From Amanita rubescens (lineage: Eukaryota; Basidiomycota; Agaricomycetes; Agaricales; Amanitaceae), in assembly GCA_015039365.1 (NCBI GenBank), contig WION01000210.1, positions 1 through 64,000 of the forward strand: a DNA stretch of 64,000 bases, given 5' to 3'. The position numbers and the translations under genes are program-made. The number at the start of each line of letters is the position of its first letter. The stretch's first letter is position 1. Below, in pieces: positions 59,881-64,000 of this stretch. A model generated the notes under the pieces. The model was not told the origin of the DNA. It worked only from the letters and a program-made list of their open reading frames with translations, and made no database searches.

Positions 59881-60650
59881 TATTCAACATGGAGAACAGA
59901 TGAGGAGGTGGCTCAATGTTCATTCTTACATGAGCATACTGCTCATGTCCAAATACTTGGAGACTTGGCTACTACCTCTAGACAAATTCTTGATCATGAG
60001 GGCAATTTTGAGTCGAGTCTTCAAAACATCTTCAAACCATGGTCAAGGGAGATTTAGTAGGTTCAGTGGCTTCCACCAGCTCCTTGCCACCCAAAGATTC
60101 AGATGGCCTGGGTGGGATAGCTCAATGCATCCTAGATTTGGAAAAGAGGGGCATACATAGGACTGGATTTTGAAATGGCCATTAACCTCATCCAGTTTAT
60201 TCTTAAATTTGAACACCTTCAAGAGATAAGCAAAAAGTCCAGTATCATGGTTATTAGTTAGGAAGGAGGCAGAGAGATCTGGAGGATTTACTGTGCATCA
60301 AGGGAAGAGATGGAGGGAATGTTGTTATAAGCTGGCAGGGCTTGCAGGGGCTGGTATGTGATCTTTGAAATCTTCTTCCAGATCTAATGATATGTGCTAA
60401 CAATTTTGGCATGTGGCAGATCAGTGAATAAATTCAAAGTGCTACCTACAAATGCTGTGAGGGAAATATGTGAAATTTTATTAAGTGCTCCTTTAGGTGT
60501 GTTTTAGATCTGCAAGCTCAAGGAGAAGAACATGCCCTGATGAGATGTGTGCACCCAATGGAATTCCACATATGATATGCTCAAGTTTGCCATTAACTAT
60601 CACAAGGTTATTGATAATTTAACTAGCAATCATGAATTAGGTTTATGATC
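59881..60650. other. Unassigned region
   Basis: No feature I can support. Frames here are short and without motifs. Confidence 0.4.
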
Positions 60651-60654
60651 ATAT

Positions 60655-60934
60655 GAGATGGACTCGGATGAATGGGTGATAGCAAAGCAGCTGCGTGACG
60701 TCCTCAATGTAAGTGAAGCAATATGATCTCTGCAATACAATGCTAACCACACCTTTTCTTTATGCAGATATGCAAAGATGCTACAGATTTCTTCTCTTGA
60801 GGGAAGGAATCTAGCCTTTCCACAGTCATCCATGCAATGGACAAGTATCTTGCAACAACAATGATCTCATCTCAATCGCAGTTGAAGGGCACAACAGTGT
60901 TAAGGAGCCATTTGCCTACAAATCCGCTGTGATC
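60655..60934 (+). pseudogene. hAT-like transposase fragment, second family
   Basis: Two exons around a 59-bp intron (60709-60767; branch-like TGCTAAC, TGCAG acceptor). Exon 1 reads DSDEWVIAKQLRDVLN and exon 2 ICKDATDFFS, then TGA at 60798-60800, then STVIHAMDKYLATT. This matches the helical part of hAT transposases between the second Asp and the catalytic Glu. Arg (CGA) is expected at the TGA. The rest of the gene is absent. Confidence 0.7.
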
Positions 60935-61106
60935 ATTTTTGACTCCAACTAGGACAACTGCTTTTTGGCATGATGGCAGGAGTGGCCGGGGTGGTGGTGC
61001 CATGCTGTCTGATGTAAGATTCTCTGGTGGTTTGATGTGCCTCCAGGGAGGTGTTGTGGGGTGGTTGGGACAATCCCACATATTCTAAGGGGGTAATGCC
61101 TCATGT

Positions 61107-61641
61107 GTGCGGCTGTGTAGACATGTTGTTGGGTATGGGAGGGGCACAGCTAGCTGGGGGAGAAGATGCCAGTGTTGGCAGGGAGACTATTTTGGGGGAG
61201 GGGGACCTCCCTCAGGTTTCCATAGTCAGTGTCACAGTGCCAACCACACCACTTTGGTGCATGTGGGGCAATGCCCTGTGTGCAAAGACAGCCTCCCCTG
61301 TCACCCTCACTGCATCGATTGTGGTGACTGCCACATTGCTACTGATCCCTCCTGCCCCTTTTACAAAGCTAGGTTTGACAATGCAGTGATCCAAGCCCTC
61401 CAGTTCAGCACCATGAATGACAATCCCAGGAAGCAACTAGATGTATCACTACTAGTGGTGTGCAGTAACAAACCACATCAGTCAGTTTACCACCCAGCAA
61501 TCACCTATCCAAAATTACAAACATCCATTTCCTTGCTAAGCTCAAATTTTTCTTCCAGAATATTCATGAGGGTGTCAAGCACTTACACTCCCTCCTAGAT
61601 TCATTGCAAATATCGGTGGACCTCCTCTTCATCCAAGAGGC
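61107..61641 (+). pseudogene. LINE fragment: ORF1 zinc knuckle and endonuclease start
   Basis: A frame with CPVCKDSLPCHPHC and CIDCGDCHIATDPSCPF (about 61270-61370) resembles the knuckles of fungal Tad-type LINE ORF1. A second frame near 61555-61640 reads NIHEGVKHLHSLLDSL then VDLLFIQE, the start of an apurinic-type endonuclease. The element is cut at 61641 by an LTR. Confidence 0.65.
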
Positions 61642-62023
61642 TGTTGAATATTGAGTGATTAAACATCAGATATTGCTCAAATCCTTTATATTTAGTGTTA
61701 CTATACTATATTCTTTGTTTTGTGTATAATAAGTTAGTTTATAGGTGTAGTGGTTGTGTCTGTGGACAGAACGCGATATAGTGGACACCTAAACTCACAC
61801 CTGGTGGGATAGGTAGTAAATAGAACCAAACAGGCCAGGTTTCCTTACATGTAGGGGGAACTACAGTACCTACACTTGGATATAGACTTGATATAACTGC
61901 TACTAACTGTTATAGACCGCATTTGTGAATGTCTACAGTGTGTGTTAGTCTATCAGAGGGTTACACAACTACTACAACATTTGTAGTGAGTTGCAACAAC
62001 ACTTGCTTGGCACATTTTTAACA
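61642..62023 (-). mobile_element. Solo LTR, TGTTAAAAATGCG family, copy 3 (inverted)
   Basis: Plus-strand TGTTGAATATTGAG to ACATTTTTAACA, 382 bp. Flanks (AGAGGC and CCACCT) do not match, so it may mark a recombination or deletion junction. The LINE does not resume on the right. Confidence 0.88.
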
Positions 62024-62309
62024 CCACCTGGGCAGGGAAATGATTGTATTGTAACAGTTTGAAGCCTAATCACTGGGGTAATGTTTTAACAATATAAAGT
62101 CTGGGTGCCATCTCAACACAAGTTCATTGTATCCTGAGATGTAATCATCTACAAAGAAATATCAAAAATAGTAGATGATGATAATACACCTATACATCCT
62201 CATTGTGAGGGGGTGTCTGATACTGAAGGCACTCCACTACTATTGACAAACAACTCCAGGAACCTTCTCCACCAAGAAGATGATTGATGCTCAGTTAGTG
62301 GATTTGTCT

Positions 62310-62699
62310 ACCAACTAGGTGGTTGATCAATCTCTTGGGGAAGCAAGAAGCAACCAACTGTTGCTTGATTTTCAACCGAAGCTGAATATATGTATTGTAG
62401 CTGCGCATGCTGTTGGTGAAGGACTGTGGATCAGAAACCTTCTGCAAGAAATCAGCTTCAGGCAAATGGGTCCTGCACCTCTCTATGTCAACAATCAATC
62501 TACCATTGCAATAATCAATAACCCAAAAACAGCAAAGGACAAAATACATTGATATTAAACATTGCTTCATCTGTGATCAAGTACAAGATGGATCTTTTGA
62601 GCTAATTCATTGTCCAACAAAGATTATGGTGGCAGATATTTTTACAAAACCTTTAAACACAGATTCCTTTAAAGTACATACTAAATCTCTTGGACTTTA
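62310..62699 (+). pseudogene. RNase H end of a different copia element
   Basis: ISWGSKKQPTVA, STEAEYM, NNQSTIAIINNP, HIDIKHCFICDQV and MVADIFTKPLNTD appear in copia RNase H order, ending LGL and TAG. Sequence is clearly distinct from copies A-C. Frame breaks near 62395 and 62550 and a TGA at about 62366. 62024-62309 is probably its upstream part but unreadable. Confidence 0.8.
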
Positions 62700-62790
62700 G
62701 TACTTGTGTGTTGATATACATTGCTTTGTATAGCTAGAATATCATAATTATTTAATAATAGAACAAATAGAGCATCACAGAAGGGAGCAT

Positions 62791-63030
62791 TGTATATAGT
62801 CAGCGGTTTCCCATGTTAACAACTTCTCATTACCTAACATCGACAAGAAGGTATGACATTCTTTTATATCATATTCACACTCGCTCACTCATAATTAAAG
62901 TGTTAATACATATTAGGTACTATTCCTAGTCACCTTACATCAACAAGAAGTGTTACAGCGCTTTTCATAAATATGCAGAATTGCATGAATCAAAATCTTT
63001 CTTTTGTTTTGTTTTGTAAACAGGACCCTG
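62791..63030 (+). repeat. Possible right LTR of the second copia (end not found)
   Basis: GAAGGGAGCAT, a polypurine tract, is followed by TGTATATAGTCAGCGG, a plausible LTR start 92 bp after the pol stop. A TATATCATATTC motif follows. I cannot fix the right boundary. Confidence 0.4.
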
Positions 63031-63780
63031 TAGCCTAGCATGCGCAATCGTTGGGCGTGTTGTGCTCTATTGTAATAACAAATTATCTACACCTTGTCAG
63101 ATCCACCGTCACCTCAGCTGAGTGGAGAACCAACTCACAGAAACACTGCTCAACACAACTGCAGAAAACTGATCACTCAACAACAATCACCTGTGTATTC
63201 GTGTGCTGTCACAGAGATCCACAACTTATGCTACTGCGGAATTTCTTCCAGAATCCATGTCCCTCCTCCACCAGTACAACTATGGTACAGTTTATCTCAC
63301 CTCTCGTCTCAACCACATCTTCAGACAAGTTCACTGAGGGTTCAGGTCCAAACCTGAGGTCCAAGTTCACCCAGCATGCTGAACCTGGACCACAAATGAG
63401 GTTCGGTTCCCAGCCACTTCCAGACCTGGACCTGAACATTCAGTCCACAAGGTTCAGATGGTAACTGTAAGGATCATAAAGTGTAGGCATGGGTCATTAA
63501 TGACATAGCGTGAAATGAGGGGATGCATGTGGTCACTGTTAGTAGTATTAGATTTAGAACATATATGACATGGTACAGGCAGGTGGCAGGGTATAGCATG
63601 TGTGGCGAGGGTTCCCGGGAATAATGTCAGGAATGCCAGACTTTGTATTCCAACACACTCTATATCAAGTTCATCTGGAGTAAAGGGGTATGCTCAGCCA
63701 GTGGTACATGGGAGAATCCTCTTGTCGGATATGACCATAGTTTTGTTAACCACAAGCTGTACCTTATAGGTAGTCTTTCT
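63031..63780. other. Unassigned region
   Basis: Contains GGTTCAGGTCC/GGACCTGAAC words (63335-63460), reminiscent of hAT subterminal zones, but no ends were found. No gene. Confidence 0.35.
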
Positions 63781-63960
63781 AACTTAGGTCGCATGACCAG
63801 TCACGACTGGTCACACAACTGACCATGACTGCAGTCGTGGCATGCAGTTATGGTCGCACTTTGTTGAACAAAGTTGCAGTCGCAGTCATACAAAATTGGT
63901 CTATCTCCATGACCGGTTATGACTGGTTGTGACTGGTCGTAACTGGTCATTTCAGGGTCC
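63781..63960. repeat. GACTGGTC/CCGGTTATGACTGG subterminal-type repeats
   Basis: Dense GACCAGTCACGACTGGTC, GACCGGTTATGACTGGT and TGGTCGTAACTGGTC words, like the subterminal zones of the TAGTG hAT elements. The element continues beyond, or its ends are not visible. Confidence 0.5.
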
Positions 63961-64000
63961 AGATGACTTTGATACATCCACCCCACCAAATGCCTGTAAC

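Overview
The window looks like a transposon graveyard from a basidiomycete fungus (probably Agaricomycotina). This is inferred from GT-AG introns of 55-67 bp, a chromodomain Ty3/gypsy element, a PIF/Harbinger transposase paired with a Myb/SANT-like partner, multi-exon hAT transposases, and premature stops that are almost all TGA where CGA is expected (CpG decay). I see no intact ordinary host gene; the one likely host reading frame (7156-8262, perhaps with 15105-15257) is broken by insertions.

Layout. 1-7155: Ty1/copia element A, left LTR outside the window, with a foreign solo LTR inside its right LTR. 7156-8262: remnant of a multi-membrane-span gene carrying a solo copia LTR with TSD CTATC. 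8263-15104: a PIF/Harbinger transposon with two convergent genes, each interrupted, one by a solo LTR (TSD GATCC) and one by a hAT-like element (TSD AAATGATC). 15105-16760: mostly unassigned. 16761-25828: an inactive hAT transposase gene (18045-22280, minus strand) surrounded and invaded by small TAGTG-ended hAT elements, a solo LTR and a non-autonomous LTR element (23048-24927). 26204-38499: a second copy of the GGAGTCC-type hAT-like element, containing a two-deep hAT nest (26464-28338) and, at 29095-37254, an unusual LTR element. 39046-59880: a shattered copia copy C, split by a gypsy element (39451-45731) that itself holds a solo LTR and a 2-kb palindrome, and by copia copy B (47094-55952). 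Copy B contains a hAT fragment, a tRNA-bearing 176-bp LTR and another solo LTR. 59881-64000: fragments of a second hAT, a LINE, a different copia, and CCGGT-type subterminal repeats.

The standout is the 29095-37254 element. It has 183-bp LTRs differing at one base, no recognisable reverse transcriptase, and one reading frame of about 1,900 codons broken only by two TGA codons. Coding and non-coding parts alike are densely filled with short hairpins (stems 6-11 bp, loops 3-7 nt). Repeated modules inside the frame change both sides of a stem together, at the cost of amino-acid changes, which points to selection on folding of the nucleic acid. Other leads are a tRNA-like gene inside a very short LTR, a tail-anchored ORF placed just before copia gag, and hAT families that share an ACCGGT palindrome but differ in its flanking letters.

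All calls come from reading the sequence; no database search or folding program was run.
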